Shown in pieces: positions 30,169 through 39,515 of a DNA stretch of 64,000 nt (positions within the stretch are counted from its first letter, which is position 1; each line of letters opens with the position of its first letter). This DNA comes from DATKHR01 sp036557365 (GTDB lineage Bacteria > Acidobacteriota > Vicinamibacteria > Vicinamibacterales > CAVVIG01). Both the position numbers and the translations under genes were made by a program. The notes below the pieces were generated by a model. That model was not told where the DNA came from. It was given only the letters and a program-made list of their open reading frames with translations, and ran no database searches. The stretch covers positions 124,001-188,000 of the forward strand of contig DATBHR010000057.1 of the NCBI GenBank assembly GCA_036557365.1. The letters are read 5' to 3'.

Positions 30169-31032
30169 GTGACTGAACGTCCGACCCGTCCCCAACGCGC
30201 GGATCCGCCCGACGTCGCCGAACTCAAACAACTGAAGAGCGCACGGCCCGAACTGGCAACGGCTGTCGATCTGCAGATCGCGCTCGTCGAAATGCAGCGC
30301 CGCGTGCAGGGCCGCGTGCCGCTGCCGTGGATTCAGTCCGACCCGGAGTGGGTGTCCGCGCAGCAGGCCGCAGGACGGCCGCTCGTGCGGTTTCGCGACA
30401 TCCCGCTCGAGTGGTCGGACTTCCGCCTGACGTTCCGCCAGACGGCCGACATCCTGCGCCGCTTCGACGCGATCGAATCGCCGGACTACGACGCGATCGT
30501 CGCGCTTGGCCGCGAAGGCAACACGCTCGAATCGGTCGTGTCCCGCTGGTACGACGCGACGTCGGGGGTGGAGAGCGCGAAGGGCGACGGCGGATCCGAA
30601 GGGCTTCCATCAGGCATCGATCAGGTCCTCGTGCTGGCGCTCCGGCCGTTTCTCACGCGCTGCGCGGAAGCGCTCGGTCAGCGCATCGACCTCGCGAGCT
30701 GGAAGCATGGACACTGCCCGTACTGCGGCTGGGAGCCGGACTTCGCCGTCATCACACCGAGCGCCGACCGCCGGCTGATCTGCGGGCGATGTACCGGGCA
30801 GTGGGCCTTTCCAACGATCATGTGTCCGTTCTGCATGAACGACGACCGGACGCAGATCACGTCGTTCGCGACGCCCGACGGCAAGTACCGCGTGTCGGCG
30901 TGCGATGTGTGCCGCCGCTATCTCAAGGCGTACGACGGCCGGCGGACGACGCGGCCGGTCATGCTGGCGGTGGATTCGATTGCGACGCTGCCGCTCGACG
31001 CGGCAGCCGTCCAGAAGGGCTATCTCGGATAG
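30169..31032 (+). CDS. fdhE: FdhE-like formate dehydrogenase accessory protein
   Basis: 287 aa beginning at GTG. The C-terminal half has four zinc-binding CxxC knuckles in the FdhE pattern: CPYCGWEPDF, CGRCTGQWAF, CPFCMNDDR and CDVCRRYLKAYDGR. The N-terminal helical part contains VPLPW and FRLTFRQTADILRRFD. FdhE is a rubredoxin-like chaperone needed for maturation of periplasmic formate dehydrogenase. No formate dehydrogenase, molybdopterin or FdhD gene is in this window, so the target is either elsewhere or a different molybdoenzyme. It is convergent with the D,D-carboxypeptidase gene. Confidence 0.85.
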   Translation: MTERPTRPQRADPPDVAELKQLKSARPELATAVDLQIALVEMQRRVQGRVPLPWIQSDPEWVSAQQAAGRPLVRFRDIPLEWSDFRLTFRQTADILRRFDAIESPDYDAIVALGREGNTLESVVSRWYDATSGVESAKGDGGSEGLPSGIDQVLVLALRPFLTRCAEALGQRIDLASWKHGHCPYCGWEPDFAVITPSADRRLICGRCTGQWAFPTIMCPFCMNDDRTQITSFATPDGKYRVSACDVCRRYLKAYDGRRTTRPVMLAVDSIATLPLDAAAVQKGYLG

Positions 31033-31033
31033 C

Positions 31034-31053
31034 GCCGGACGGTGACGTCCGGC
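31034..31053. terminator. Hairpin between convergent fdhE-like and dacA-like genes
   Basis: GCCGGACG (31034-31041), loop GTGA, CGTCCGGC (31046-31053): a perfect 8-bp stem with a GNRA-type tetraloop, placed just after the fdhE stop at 31032 and before the opposing stop at 31066. It has no T-run, so termination strength is uncertain; it could serve both strands. Confidence 0.5.
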
Positions 31054-31065
31054 AGCGGGGCGATC

Positions 31066-32118
31066 CTACTGCTGCTGCGCGGGCGTCTTCGGCGCGAAGA
31101 GCGACGAGGCCTTCGACGACACCCAGTTGAAGAGGTTTCGCGACTCCATGAACCGCGCGGCGTTCGAGCGTGCGCCAAGCACCACGACCGCGACTTCCTG
31201 ACCGCTGTCGGGCAGGCGCAGCAGCGTCGCGAGGCAGTAGCCGGACTTCGAAATGAATCCGGTCTTGCCGCCACGGACTTCGACATCCGATCGTCCCAGC
31301 AGGTGGTTCGTGCTGTGGAACACGATCTGACGATGATTGACCGTCCAGAGCGTGTACTCCTGCAGTCGCATGACGGACCCGATGCGGTCGTCTTCGGCGG
31401 CGTGCGTGATCAGTCGCGCCATGTCGTACGCCGACGACATGTTGTCGGACAGCAGACCCGATGGATCGGCGTAGTGCGTCGATTCCAGACCGAGCTCCGC
31501 GGCCTTTTCATTCATCCGATCGACGAAGGCTGCCGTGCCCATCGGTGAAACCCGGGCCAGCGCGCGCGCAGCGGCGTTGTCCGAGGCGATGAGCAGCAGG
31601 TGCAACAGATCGTCGGCCGTCACCTTGTCGTTCGCACGCAGATGCGTCGTGGACGCCTGGTAGACGTCGCTGCGAGCGACCGTGACCGGCTGCGAAAGAT
31701 CAGGATCGTTCTCGAGAAACACCGTCGCGGTCATCACCTTGGTGATGCTGGCGATGGAGCGCTGGCTCTGGGAGTTTTCTTCCCACAGCACTTGATTGGT
31801 GTTGGGGTCGTAGACGATGCCGGCCGCGGCACGAAGATCCGGAACGAGGTCGCCGCTCGCATCGACCTTGTAGCGTGGCAGCGGCGTGTCGGCCATCTCG
31901 CGGGCCATCGCCGTCGCGTGCGCACTCGCCAGGCGGCTGCGGCGCGCCATCGAGCTCGACGCCGAGTAGACCGTCTTGACGGAGGCCGACGACTTCGCGC
32001 TTTTCGACGCCGGACGTTTGGGTGTTCGTGCCTGACCCGCCTCAGCCGGCGCAACGCCGAGACTGACGGCAGTAACAAGCGCAAGAGGACCGATCCAGAA
32101 AAATGATTTTCTGCTCAC
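31066..32118 (-). CDS. D-alanyl-D-alanine carboxypeptidase (peptidase S11)
   Basis: 350 aa from the GTG at 32118, which directly precedes a typical signal peptide (SRKSFFWIGPLALVTAVSLG, cleavage near EAGQA). The penicillin-binding active-site motifs are all present: SITK (in QRSIASITKVMTA, about residue 125), SDN (in LLIASDNAAARAL) and KTG (in VRGGKTGFISKSGYC). A basic Ala/Lys/Ser-rich linker precedes the domain. It would trim the terminal D-Ala of peptidoglycan pentapeptides in the periplasm. There is no obvious C-terminal amphipathic anchor as in PBP5. A TGCTACAAT extended -10 lies about 40 nt upstream. Confidence 0.93.
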   Translation of the reverse strand: MSRKSFFWIGPLALVTAVSLGVAPAEAGQARTPKRPASKSAKSSASVKTVYSASSSMARRSRLASAHATAMAREMADTPLPRYKVDASGDLVPDLRAAAGIVYDPNTNQVLWEENSQSQRSIASITKVMTATVFLENDPDLSQPVTVARSDVYQASTTHLRANDKVTADDLLHLLLIASDNAAARALARVSPMGTAAFVDRMNEKAAELGLESTHYADPSGLLSDNMSSAYDMARLITHAAEDDRIGSVMRLQEYTLWTVNHRQIVFHSTNHLLGRSDVEVRGGKTGFISKSGYCLATLLRLPDSGQEVAVVVLGARSNAARFMESRNLFNWVSSKASSLFAPKTPAQQQ

Positions 32119-32289
32119 GCGACGTGTTCCCACGATGTAACGGTCAGATGCACGGAGGATTGTAGCAGACAATTCATAGACCGCAAGGGAATTATCGGCA
32201 CGCATGTGCCACAATGCTCAACCTGATGCTGCACTCTTGTCTTACTTATCGGCACCTTGACGGGTCACGCCAGACGAAATTTCGTGACG

Positions 32290-32805
32290 ATGTGTGAACA
32301 GGAATACGACGGGCTCAGGGCGACCATCCGCGAACGCGGTACGGCCCGTGTCTGGATTTTCGCGGTGGGCGTCTCGGCCTGGGCGGCGATCCTCGTTGCC
32401 ACGGTCGCGCTGGCGCTGCCGCCGATTTGCTCCCTCATCACGCTCCTGCTGCTAGCCGCGCTGTTCGAATCGGTGTTCTCGCTGCACGTCGCGGTCGAAC
32501 GCATCGGCCGCTATCTGTTCGTGTTCCACGACGATGGATGGGAACGAGCTGCCGCTGCCTTTGCCGCGGCGAAGAACGTCAAAGGATTCGTCGCGGTCGA
32601 TCCGTTGTTCACGGTCCCGTTTGCTCTGGCCGCGCTGGTCAACCTGATGCCGCTCCTGGTGTCGCGCCCGACGATGCCGGAGGTCGTGGTCGTCGGAGCA
32701 GCGCATGCAACATTCGCGCTGCGATTGCTGAAGGCGCGCACCGGCGCTCGGCAGCAGCGCGCGGTGGACGCCGAGCGCTTCCGCGAAATCAAACAAGGCT
32801 CCTAG
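32290..32805 (+). CDS. Integral membrane protein of unknown function
   Basis: 171 aa from the ATG at 32290 (TTG at 32257 and GTG at 32284 are in-frame alternatives; none has a good ribosome-binding site). Two strong hydrophobic stretches lie at about 25-65 (VWIFAVGVSAWAAILVATVAL, SLITLLLLAALF) and two more at about 110-150. FHDDGWERAAAAF and the DPLFTVPFALAALVNLMPLL segment are the most distinctive parts. I do not recognise a family. The stop overlaps the convergent hydrolase gene by 4 nt. Confidence 0.65.
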   Translation: MCEQEYDGLRATIRERGTARVWIFAVGVSAWAAILVATVALALPPICSLITLLLLAALFESVFSLHVAVERIGRYLFVFHDDGWERAAAAFAAAKNVKGFVAVDPLFTVPFALAALVNLMPLLVSRPTMPEVVVVGAAHATFALRLLKARTGARQQRAVDAERFREIKQGS

Positions 32806-34913
32806 CGCGGCAGCAGTGCCGCGATTTCTCTCCGCTCTTTTTCCAAGCTGGCGGGCGCCGTTCGGAGGTACTGCTCCAGGTAAGGGCGCGCTTCAATGAC
32901 GCGCTTCTCTCGCACTAATGCGACGCCCAGGTTGTAGAGCGCGTCGAGATTGCGTCCATCCAGCTCGACGGCGCGGGACCAGCTCGCGATGGCCGCGTCG
33001 CGGTTTCCCGCGCGACTGGCAACGGCGCCGAGCCCCGAGTAGGCGCGCGACGATTTGGGATCGACGCGAAGGGCTTCCTCGAATCGCAGGCGCGCAGCGT
33101 CCAGGTCGCGCTGTCCGAGCGCCAGCATTCCCAGATTTTCGAGCGGCACGCTGCTCGTCGGATCCTCAGCAACTCCGCGTTCGAAGATCCGGCGCGCATC
33201 TGCCGTTCGTCCGGACTGCGCGTACGCGATGCCAAGCGTGTTGAGCGCGTCGGACTCGATCGGACCGGCTTCGACGAGCGGTTCCAGCAGCTCGATGGCC
33301 TGCCGCGTCTGCCCACGATCGATCAAGTACTCCGCAAGCTGCGCCAGCACGCGCCGATCGGCCGCACCCTGGCGCGTCGCCCGCTGCAGCACCGTCGTCG
33401 CGCCTGCGAGATCGCCGCGTCGAGCCTTCAGAAACGCCAGGTGCCGATAGGCCAGCGCCATGTCCGGACGGCGCTGAATGATTTCTTCGTAGATGCCTTC
33501 GGCTTCCTGTGGACGACCTGCAGCGACAGCGTCCACTGCGCGGTGCACGGATTGATCGATGCCGATGAGCGACTTCGGATCGTCCGCATCGACGTAACGT
33601 GCTTTGGGTGCGGCGCGGCCCGATACGTATCCGAGCGCGCGCAAAGCGGCTTCCGCGGCCGGGTCCTCCGTAACGCGTGTCGTTGACGCGGACGCGCCGA
33701 GTTCACGGAGCCTCGACGCAAGCGCGCGATCGCGCGACGGATCCTGTCCCGCCAGATTGCGCGTCTCGTGCGGATCGGCCGCCAGGTCGTACCGTTCGGG
33801 CATCGGCAGATCGATGTACTTGTCTCGACCGACGAGGACACCTGCCAGCGGCGCCCAGCCGTCGTTGAGATTCGGACCCATCGCTTCGAAGTAGGATGCC
33901 GGCGCGCCCGCAACATCACGCCGCGCGTCCGCGGAAATCAGACTCCGGCCGGGCACGTCGTGTGGAACCGAGAATCCGGCTGCATCCAGCATCGTCGGCA
34001 GCAAGTCCACGTGACGAACCGGCGCTGACGCTGTTTCCGATCGTGCCGTCGATCCGTTTTGTCCGAGCTCCGCGATGATGAGCGGTACTCGCAGCGTCGA
34101 CTCGTACGCAAAGACGCCGTGCGTCTGCTCGCCGTGCTCGCCGAGGCCTTCCCCATGATCGGCGGTGACGACGACCAGCGCGGGACGTCCGGCTGCGCGC
34201 ACGTCGTCGAGCAACGGCGCAAGCGCGGCATCGGTTGCTGCCACTTCGCCGTCGTATGGACGCTCCGCGTACGCCTTGTCGAATGGCGGCGGCGGACGAT
34301 ACGGCGCGTGCGGATCGAACAGGTGAACCCACGCGAACCATCGTTCGGCGCGGTGCGCGCCGATCCACGCGCGAGCGAGCGCGACAACGGCTGTTGCCGG
34401 ACGCTCGGGCATGCCGAACTCGGTGGGCACCCGCGAATCGCCGACGCGATCGTCGTAGACGTCGAATCCGCGATTCAGCCCGAAACGGGCGTTCAGCGGA
34501 AACGCGCCGACGAAGGCGCCCGTCGCGTAGCGCGCGTCCTTCAGCATCGTCGCGATCGTTGGCGTCTCGGCGCGCAAGCGGAATCCGCTGTTGTCGCGGA
34601 TGCCGTGGATGTACGGATACTGGCCGGTCAGGATGCTGGCATGCGACGCGAGCGTCACGACCGCGTGTGCGTGGGCGGACTCGAACCGGACGCCCTCTGC
34701 AGCGAGCCGATCGAGCGCCGGCGTGGCCGAACGTCCACCGTAGCTGCCGAGCGCATCGGCGCGAAGCGTGTCGATCGTGACGAGCAGGACGTTCTGCCCG
34801 TTGATGGTGCGAAGAATCGGACTGGGTGGCGCGCCGTGACAGGCGACGACGCACGCGGCAGCCGCGACGCCGAGCCAGCGGGCGGCGAGGACGCGCCGTC
34901 TCGCCGCCATCAC
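32802..34913 (-). CDS. Sulfatase-like (alkaline phosphatase superfamily) lipoprotein with TPR domain, copy 3
   Basis: 703 aa with a lipoprotein signal ending in VVAC (Cys25). The start is GTG at 34913 or the adjacent ATG at 34910. The catalytic domain has Asp48 (LLVTIDTLRAD), Thr87-Leu-Ala-Ser-His91 at the nucleophile site (the usual Pro is Ala here), RWFAWVHLFDPHAPYRPP and VVTADHGEGLGEHGEQTHG. The C-terminal about 270 residues are tetratricopeptide repeats (EAEGIYEEIIQRRPDMALAYRHLA, AIASWSRAVELDGRNLDALYNLG). It follows the M20-family peptidase gene on the same strand with 13 nt between, so the two are likely co-expressed, and this set is head-to-head with receptor 2. Confidence 0.85.
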   Translation of the reverse strand: MMAARRRVLAARWLGVAAAACVVACHGAPPSPILRTINGQNVLLVTIDTLRADALGSYGGRSATPALDRLAAEGVRFESAHAHAVVTLASHASILTGQYPYIHGIRDNSGFRLRAETPTIATMLKDARYATGAFVGAFPLNARFGLNRGFDVYDDRVGDSRVPTEFGMPERPATAVVALARAWIGAHRAERWFAWVHLFDPHAPYRPPPPFDKAYAERPYDGEVAATDAALAPLLDDVRAAGRPALVVVTADHGEGLGEHGEQTHGVFAYESTLRVPLIIAELGQNGSTARSETASAPVRHVDLLPTMLDAAGFSVPHDVPGRSLISADARRDVAGAPASYFEAMGPNLNDGWAPLAGVLVGRDKYIDLPMPERYDLAADPHETRNLAGQDPSRDRALASRLRELGASASTTRVTEDPAAEAALRALGYVSGRAAPKARYVDADDPKSLIGIDQSVHRAVDAVAAGRPQEAEGIYEEIIQRRPDMALAYRHLAFLKARRGDLAGATTVLQRATRQGAADRRVLAQLAEYLIDRGQTRQAIELLEPLVEAGPIESDALNTLGIAYAQSGRTADARRIFERGVAEDPTSSVPLENLGMLALGQRDLDAARLRFEEALRVDPKSSRAYSGLGAVASRAGNRDAAIASWSRAVELDGRNLDALYNLGVALVREKRVIEARPYLEQYLRTAPASLEKERREIAALLPR

Positions 34914-34926
34914 CCGGCGGCGACGC

Positions 34927-36189
34927 TCATCGCTGGACCAGCGAGATCGTCAAGAGCAGCGCGTGCTGGGTCCCCATCCACGCATCGGTCGTGTCGAACG
35001 ACTCCGTCAGCGCATGCGCGTCGCGACCGCGGCCGCCGCCGCCGATCGTGATCGCCGGAATCTTCATGCTCATCGGGATGTTGGAGTCGGTGGATCCTTC
35101 GCCGAGGTTGGCGTTGAATCCGAGCGCCGTCGCGGCCGCGAGCCCTGTGCGGACAATCGCGGCGCTCTCCGGCGTGTTGCCCGCGGGACGGTCGCCGACG
35201 AGTTCCTTCGTCACCGTGATCACGCCAGGCTTGCCCCACCGCGCATTCTCTTCAACGACCGACGAGTCGATCGCCTTCTGGATGTTGGCGTCCACGGCCG
35301 AGAGCGACGCCGGATCGGACGAGCGCATGTCGAGCTCCATCCAGCCCTCGAACGGAATCGAATTGACCGACGTCCCGCCGCCGACGCGTCCGACGTTGAA
35401 CGTCGTCTTCGGCTGACGCGGCACCTGAATCTCCTGAATCTTCGCGATGGCGCGTCCCATCGCACCCATCGGGTTCGCCATGCCGAACGCGCCGAAGCTG
35501 TGGCCGCCGGGTCCCTTGAACGTCACGCGATAGCGGTGGCTTCCGACAGCGACGTTCGTCACGTGCACGCCCGTACCGTCGATGGAGATGAAGTTGTCGA
35601 TCTGATCCTTCAGCGTCTCGCGGAACAAGGCCTTGACGCCGCGGAGATCGCCCAGCCCTTCTTCGCCGACGTTGGCGACGAAGGTCACGGTGCCGCCGAT
35701 CTTCACGTTCGCCTTCTTCATCTCGCGGATGATCGACACGAGGACGGCGAGGCCGCGGCAGTCGTCACCGATGCCCGGCCCGCGCAGGATGTTGCCTTCG
35801 CGCTTGACCTTGACGTCGGTGCCCTCAGGAAACACGGTGTCGAGGTGCGCGGCGATGACCAGGTGCGGATGCGGCGCAGCGCCAGCGTAGGTGCCGAGCA
35901 CGTTCCCGACCTTGTCCACGCGCACATCCTGAAGTCCGAGCTGCTGGAAGACGCGCTGCAGTTCCTTCCCGCGGACGTCTTCCTTGAACGAAGGCGCGGG
36001 AATTTCACAGAAGCGGATCTGATCCTCGATCGTCTGTGGCTCGTTGGCCTTCACCGCTGCGAGCGCCGCCTTCACCGACGGATTCTGTAAGAGGTCGTTG
36101 ACGTTCGTGGGGGCCTGCGTCGAGACCCGCACGGCCACGATCCCGATCGCCACCGCCACACCCACGCCGATCATTGCCAGCCGTTTCAC
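34927..36189 (-). CDS. Exported M20-family metallopeptidase
   Basis: 420 aa from the GTG at 36189, which has GGAGG 5 nt upstream. The N-terminal hydrophobic stretch (KRLAMIGVGVAVAIGIVAVRVST) is a signal peptide or membrane anchor. Metal-binding motifs of the M20/M28-like zinc aminopeptidases are visible: AAHLDTVFPEG (His, Asp), GIGDDCRGLA (bridging Asp), NVGEEGLGDLRG (catalytic and metal Glu) and a late RDAHALTESFDTTDAW (His). The dimerisation-lid signature GPGGHSFGAFGMANP is clear. It is probably a di/tripeptidase or acylamino-acid hydrolase acting outside the cytoplasm. It lies upstream of hydrolase copy 3. Confidence 0.9.
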   Translation of the reverse strand: MKRLAMIGVGVAVAIGIVAVRVSTQAPTNVNDLLQNPSVKAALAAVKANEPQTIEDQIRFCEIPAPSFKEDVRGKELQRVFQQLGLQDVRVDKVGNVLGTYAGAAPHPHLVIAAHLDTVFPEGTDVKVKREGNILRGPGIGDDCRGLAVLVSIIREMKKANVKIGGTVTFVANVGEEGLGDLRGVKALFRETLKDQIDNFISIDGTGVHVTNVAVGSHRYRVTFKGPGGHSFGAFGMANPMGAMGRAIAKIQEIQVPRQPKTTFNVGRVGGGTSVNSIPFEGWMELDMRSSDPASLSAVDANIQKAIDSSVVEENARWGKPGVITVTKELVGDRPAGNTPESAAIVRTGLAAATALGFNANLGEGSTDSNIPMSMKIPAITIGGGGRGRDAHALTESFDTTDAWMGTQHALLLTISLVQR

Positions 36190-36336
36190 ACGCGCCTCCG
36201 AAACGAAGAATTGGAGGAATGGTAGCCCACACGGGCCCCACACTGAAAATCAGGCTCTCAATCCAAATCCTTGTATCGCTCGAGCGTCTCTATAAGGAAT
36301 TCAGAAAGTTTTATCGGTAAATTCGTGAAAAACACG

Positions 36337-36344
36337 TGTATCTT
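36337..36344 (+). promoter_or_regulatory. Extended -10-like TGTATCTT before receptor 2
   Basis: TGTATCTT 39 nt upstream of the receptor 2 start resembles TGTATACT upstream of receptor 1; both sit in the context GTGTAT(A/C)(C/T)T. The rest of the 195-nt spacer between the M20 peptidase and receptor 2 shows no other clear signal. Confidence 0.35.
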
Positions 36345-36383
36345 TTGCGGCACGAATTCGGGTCTTGTCATGAGGAGGTCACC

Positions 36384-39377
36384 TTGACACGTGCAATCCT
36401 TCGTGCGCTTTCGGCGCTCGCGATGGTGAGCATGCTCGCGCCCGCTGCAGCGTTCGCGCAAACGGGTCAGACATTCGGCGAGCTCGTTGGCAAAATCACC
36501 GATGACCAGGGCGGCGCGCTGCCCGGCGTCACGGTCACACTCTCGGGTCCCGCAATGATGGGCACGCCGACGGCGACGACGAGCGCCACCGGCCAGTACC
36601 GCTTTCCTGCCGTCAATTCGGGCACTTATACGCTGAAGTTCGAGCTCGCCGGTTTCGCGCCGCTCGTTCGCGAGGGCATCGTCGTCCCGGTCCGTCAGAC
36701 CATCACGGTCGACGGCACGATGAAGCTGGCCTCGCTGCAGGAAACGGTCACCGTCAGCGGCGCATCGCCGACGGTGGACGTCGAGAACACCAAGGTGGGC
36801 GCGCGGCTCGATCACGCGACGCTCGAAGCGGTGCCGACGTCGCGCACCATCTTCGGATCGACGACCGTGCTGCCCGGCATGACGATGGGCCGGCAGGATC
36901 CGGGCGGCCTGAACGCGGCCACGTCGACGAACATGGTGGCGCACGGCGCAACCAACTACAACTTGAACTACTACGGCGTCACCGCGGACACGCCGCAGAA
37001 CTACGGGTCGATGTACTACATGGACTTCGGCTCGGCTGAAGAAATCTCCGTCGACACCGCCGCGATGGGCGCGGAAGTCGGCGGCGGCGGCGGCGCGAAC
37101 ATCAACGTCATCCCGAAGTCCGGCGGAAATCAGCTGAAGGGCACCGCGTTCTACAGCATCACCGGCAAGGGCTTCTGGGACGGGTTCACCGGCAACAACA
37201 TCACCGACGAACTGCGCGCGCAGGGCGTCACCGACCCGACGCTGCGCGAACTGAACGACTTCAACGCCGACGCGGGCGGACCGTTCATCAAGGACAAACT
37301 CTGGTGGTTCGGATCGTTCCGCAACTACTCCACCGTCGACGCGATCGCCGGCTACACCGTCGTCAACTCTGACGGCAGCCTGACGAACCCGTTCAACTCG
37401 AACCTCCGCAACTACACGGCGAGCGGCAAGTACCAGATCAACAAGAACAACACGCTCGCGGCGTTCTGGACCTACAACCGCAAGTTCCAGCCGAACCGGA
37501 ACGCGGGCGTCAACCAGCCGAATCCGATTAACACGCTGCACCAGGAATCGCCGAAGAACCTGATCAATGCGAACTGGACGTCGGTCCTGAACCAGAACAC
37601 GTTCCTCGAGGTGTCTTCGACGTACTTCCACATGCACTGGCCGAGCACGTGGTCGGATGAATTCAACGCGCTGCCGGCGAGCGCGCAGTTCCCGTCGACG
37701 TTCAACACGACGACGGGCATCTACATCGACGGTCCCGAACCGACGGGCGAACGATTCCGCGACGCGTACCGGCACCAGACCAACATCGGCCTCACGCGCT
37801 ACATCGACGGCTGGCTGAAGGCGAGCCATCAGCTGAAGAGCGGCTTCGAGAACTGGTGGACGCCGACCGGAACCGACGGCTTCCAGATCTTCGACGACAC
37901 GCGCATCCGTTACTCGGGCGCCGCGGACGCCTGCAACGCGACGGTGCGCACGGGCTGCGCTCCTGTGGAAGCCTTCCTGTACAACACGCCGTTGACGCAG
38001 GAAACCAAGATGCGCAACTTCGCGGCGTTCGTCCAGGACCGCGTCAGCTACTCGCGCGTCACGCTGAACCTCGGCCTGCGCTGGTCGTACTACGACGGGA
38101 CGATTCCGGCGCAGAGCGGCGGCGGCGGCAAGTGGTTCCCGGTGACGAACTATCCCGAAATCGATCCGGGCTACAAGTGGAGCACGCTGGCGCCGCGCAC
38201 CGGCATCGTCTACAAGCTGACCGAGGACGGCCGGAACGTCGCGAAGGCGAGCTACAGCCGCTACTTCGAATCGATGTACACGTCGGAGTACGCGAGCGTG
38301 AACCCCAACTCGATCCAGACCGGCGGCGTCCAGACGTGGACGTACCTCGGCGACTTGAACCACAACGGCAAGGCCGACGCGAACGAGCTCGGCCGTCAGA
38401 CCAGCCAGTTCGTGCCCAAGTCGAACTCGATCGATCCGAACCTGAAGGATCCGAAGAACGACGAGATCATGCTGGCCTACCAGCGTGAGCTCGCGAGCAA
38501 CTGGTCCTTCAACGCCGACTGGATCCAGCGCTGGTTCCGCGACATGACGACGGACGAGAACTGCTACGGGTTGCCGTGCAATACGGTGACGTCCACCGCC
38601 TACGCGCCCACGCGGGTCGTCACGGACTTCGGTCCTGACAACGTGAAGGGCACGGGGGACGACCGGTCGCTCACCTTCTACGACGTGCTGCCGCAATATC
38701 TCGGGAAGGACACGTTCTACCACACGAACTGCGGCAACAACGTGTCGATCGACTGCGTGCAGCGCTACAAGGCTCTCGAGCTGTCCGTCGCCAAGCGCAT
38801 GTCGAACAAGTGGCAGATGCAGGCGTCGTACGTCTGGTCGCGCCTCGAAGGCAGCCAGCTTGGCATCACCACGAACGGCACGGGTCGCCTCACCTACGAC
38901 TACACGAACCCGAACAACCTGATCGACTTCGTCGGCCAGGGCCGTGGCGCGAACGATCAGCCGCACGCGTTCAAGCTGCTCGGCAGCTACCAGGCGCCGT
39001 GGGACATCATGGTCGGCGCGAACTACCAGGCGCTCAGTGGCCTGCCGATCGATCGCACTTTGACGGTCGGCCTGTCGCAGGGCTCGCGCGCCATCCCGGT
39101 TGATCCGCGCGGCACCTATCGGGCGAGCACGCTCAGCCTGCTCTCGCTGCGCGCCGACAAGGGCGTCCGCTTCGCCGGCCATCGCGCGTCGTTCGTCGCC
39201 GAACTGCACAACGTGCTCAACTCGAGCGCGGGTCAGAACAGCTACGGCTCGCTGACGCAGGGCTTCGCGAGCCAGGCCGCGTTCGTCGCCGCGCAGAAGA
39301 CGACGTCGTACTTCGGTCGCGTGCAGGAAGTGGTCGCACCGCGCGTGCTGAAGATCGGCTTCCGCTTCGACTTCTAA
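36384..39377 (+). CDS. Oar-like TonB-dependent outer-membrane receptor, copy 2
   Basis: 997 aa. I place the start at the TTG at 36384, because AGGAGG (36373-36378) is 5 nt upstream and the product then begins with a proper signal peptide (TRAILRALSALAMVSMLAPAAAFAQ). A carboxypeptidase-regulatory-like domain follows (VGKITDDQGGALPGVTVTLSGP, TSATGQYRFPAVNSGTYTLKFELAGF). A plug-like region (EEISVDTAAMGAEVGGGGGANINVIPKSGGNQ) comes next, then a beta-barrel ending VLKIGFRFDF. The AEVGGGGGANINVIPKSGGN stretch is typical of the Oar-like family. It is divergent from the peptidase/hydrolase pair and upstream of the membrane/PABS/TPR fusion. Confidence 0.88.
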   Translation: MTRAILRALSALAMVSMLAPAAAFAQTGQTFGELVGKITDDQGGALPGVTVTLSGPAMMGTPTATTSATGQYRFPAVNSGTYTLKFELAGFAPLVREGIVVPVRQTITVDGTMKLASLQETVTVSGASPTVDVENTKVGARLDHATLEAVPTSRTIFGSTTVLPGMTMGRQDPGGLNAATSTNMVAHGATNYNLNYYGVTADTPQNYGSMYYMDFGSAEEISVDTAAMGAEVGGGGGANINVIPKSGGNQLKGTAFYSITGKGFWDGFTGNNITDELRAQGVTDPTLRELNDFNADAGGPFIKDKLWWFGSFRNYSTVDAIAGYTVVNSDGSLTNPFNSNLRNYTASGKYQINKNNTLAAFWTYNRKFQPNRNAGVNQPNPINTLHQESPKNLINANWTSVLNQNTFLEVSSTYFHMHWPSTWSDEFNALPASAQFPSTFNTTTGIYIDGPEPTGERFRDAYRHQTNIGLTRYIDGWLKASHQLKSGFENWWTPTGTDGFQIFDDTRIRYSGAADACNATVRTGCAPVEAFLYNTPLTQETKMRNFAAFVQDRVSYSRVTLNLGLRWSYYDGTIPAQSGGGGKWFPVTNYPEIDPGYKWSTLAPRTGIVYKLTEDGRNVAKASYSRYFESMYTSEYASVNPNSIQTGGVQTWTYLGDLNHNGKADANELGRQTSQFVPKSNSIDPNLKDPKNDEIMLAYQRELASNWSFNADWIQRWFRDMTTDENCYGLPCNTVTSTAYAPTRVVTDFGPDNVKGTGDDRSLTFYDVLPQYLGKDTFYHTNCGNNVSIDCVQRYKALELSVAKRMSNKWQMQASYVWSRLEGSQLGITTNGTGRLTYDYTNPNNLIDFVGQGRGANDQPHAFKLLGSYQAPWDIMVGANYQALSGLPIDRTLTVGLSQGSRAIPVDPRGTYRASTLSLLSLRADKGVRFAGHRASFVAELHNVLNSSAGQNSYGSLTQGFASQAAFVAAQKTTSYFGRVQEVVAPRVLKIGFRFDF

Positions 39378-39428
39378 GTCACCCTCACATCAGGCGCCGC
39401 TCTACGGCGCTTGATTGGTTGACAATCT

Positions 39429-39470
39429 GGCCGGCGTTCTGGCAGCAGCCACGACGCCGGCCATCCTTTT
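39429..39470 (+). terminator. Probable terminator after receptor 2
   Basis: GGCCGGCGT (39429-39437) pairs with ACGCCGGCC (39454-39462) around a 16-nt loop and is followed by ATCCTTTT. A second, weaker hairpin (GGCGCCGCTCTACGGCGC) lies just before it, near 39391-39408. Together they separate the receptor from the next gene. Confidence 0.6.
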
Positions 39471-39515
39471 GTACGTTTACCTTTTCAGATTTTCGTTCTA
39501 CCTTTGCCGCGGCTC

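Noticed and set aside
22988..34913. Calling the three TPR hydrolases sulfatases needing formylglycine
   Set aside because: Their nucleophile motif has Thr, not Cys or Ser, and His instead of Arg, so the sulfatase reaction is not supported.
36258..39209. 983-codon frame antisense to receptor 2
   Set aside because: Arg/Ala/Val-rich composition with no motif, and it opposes a complete Oar-like receptor with signal peptide and ribosome-binding site.
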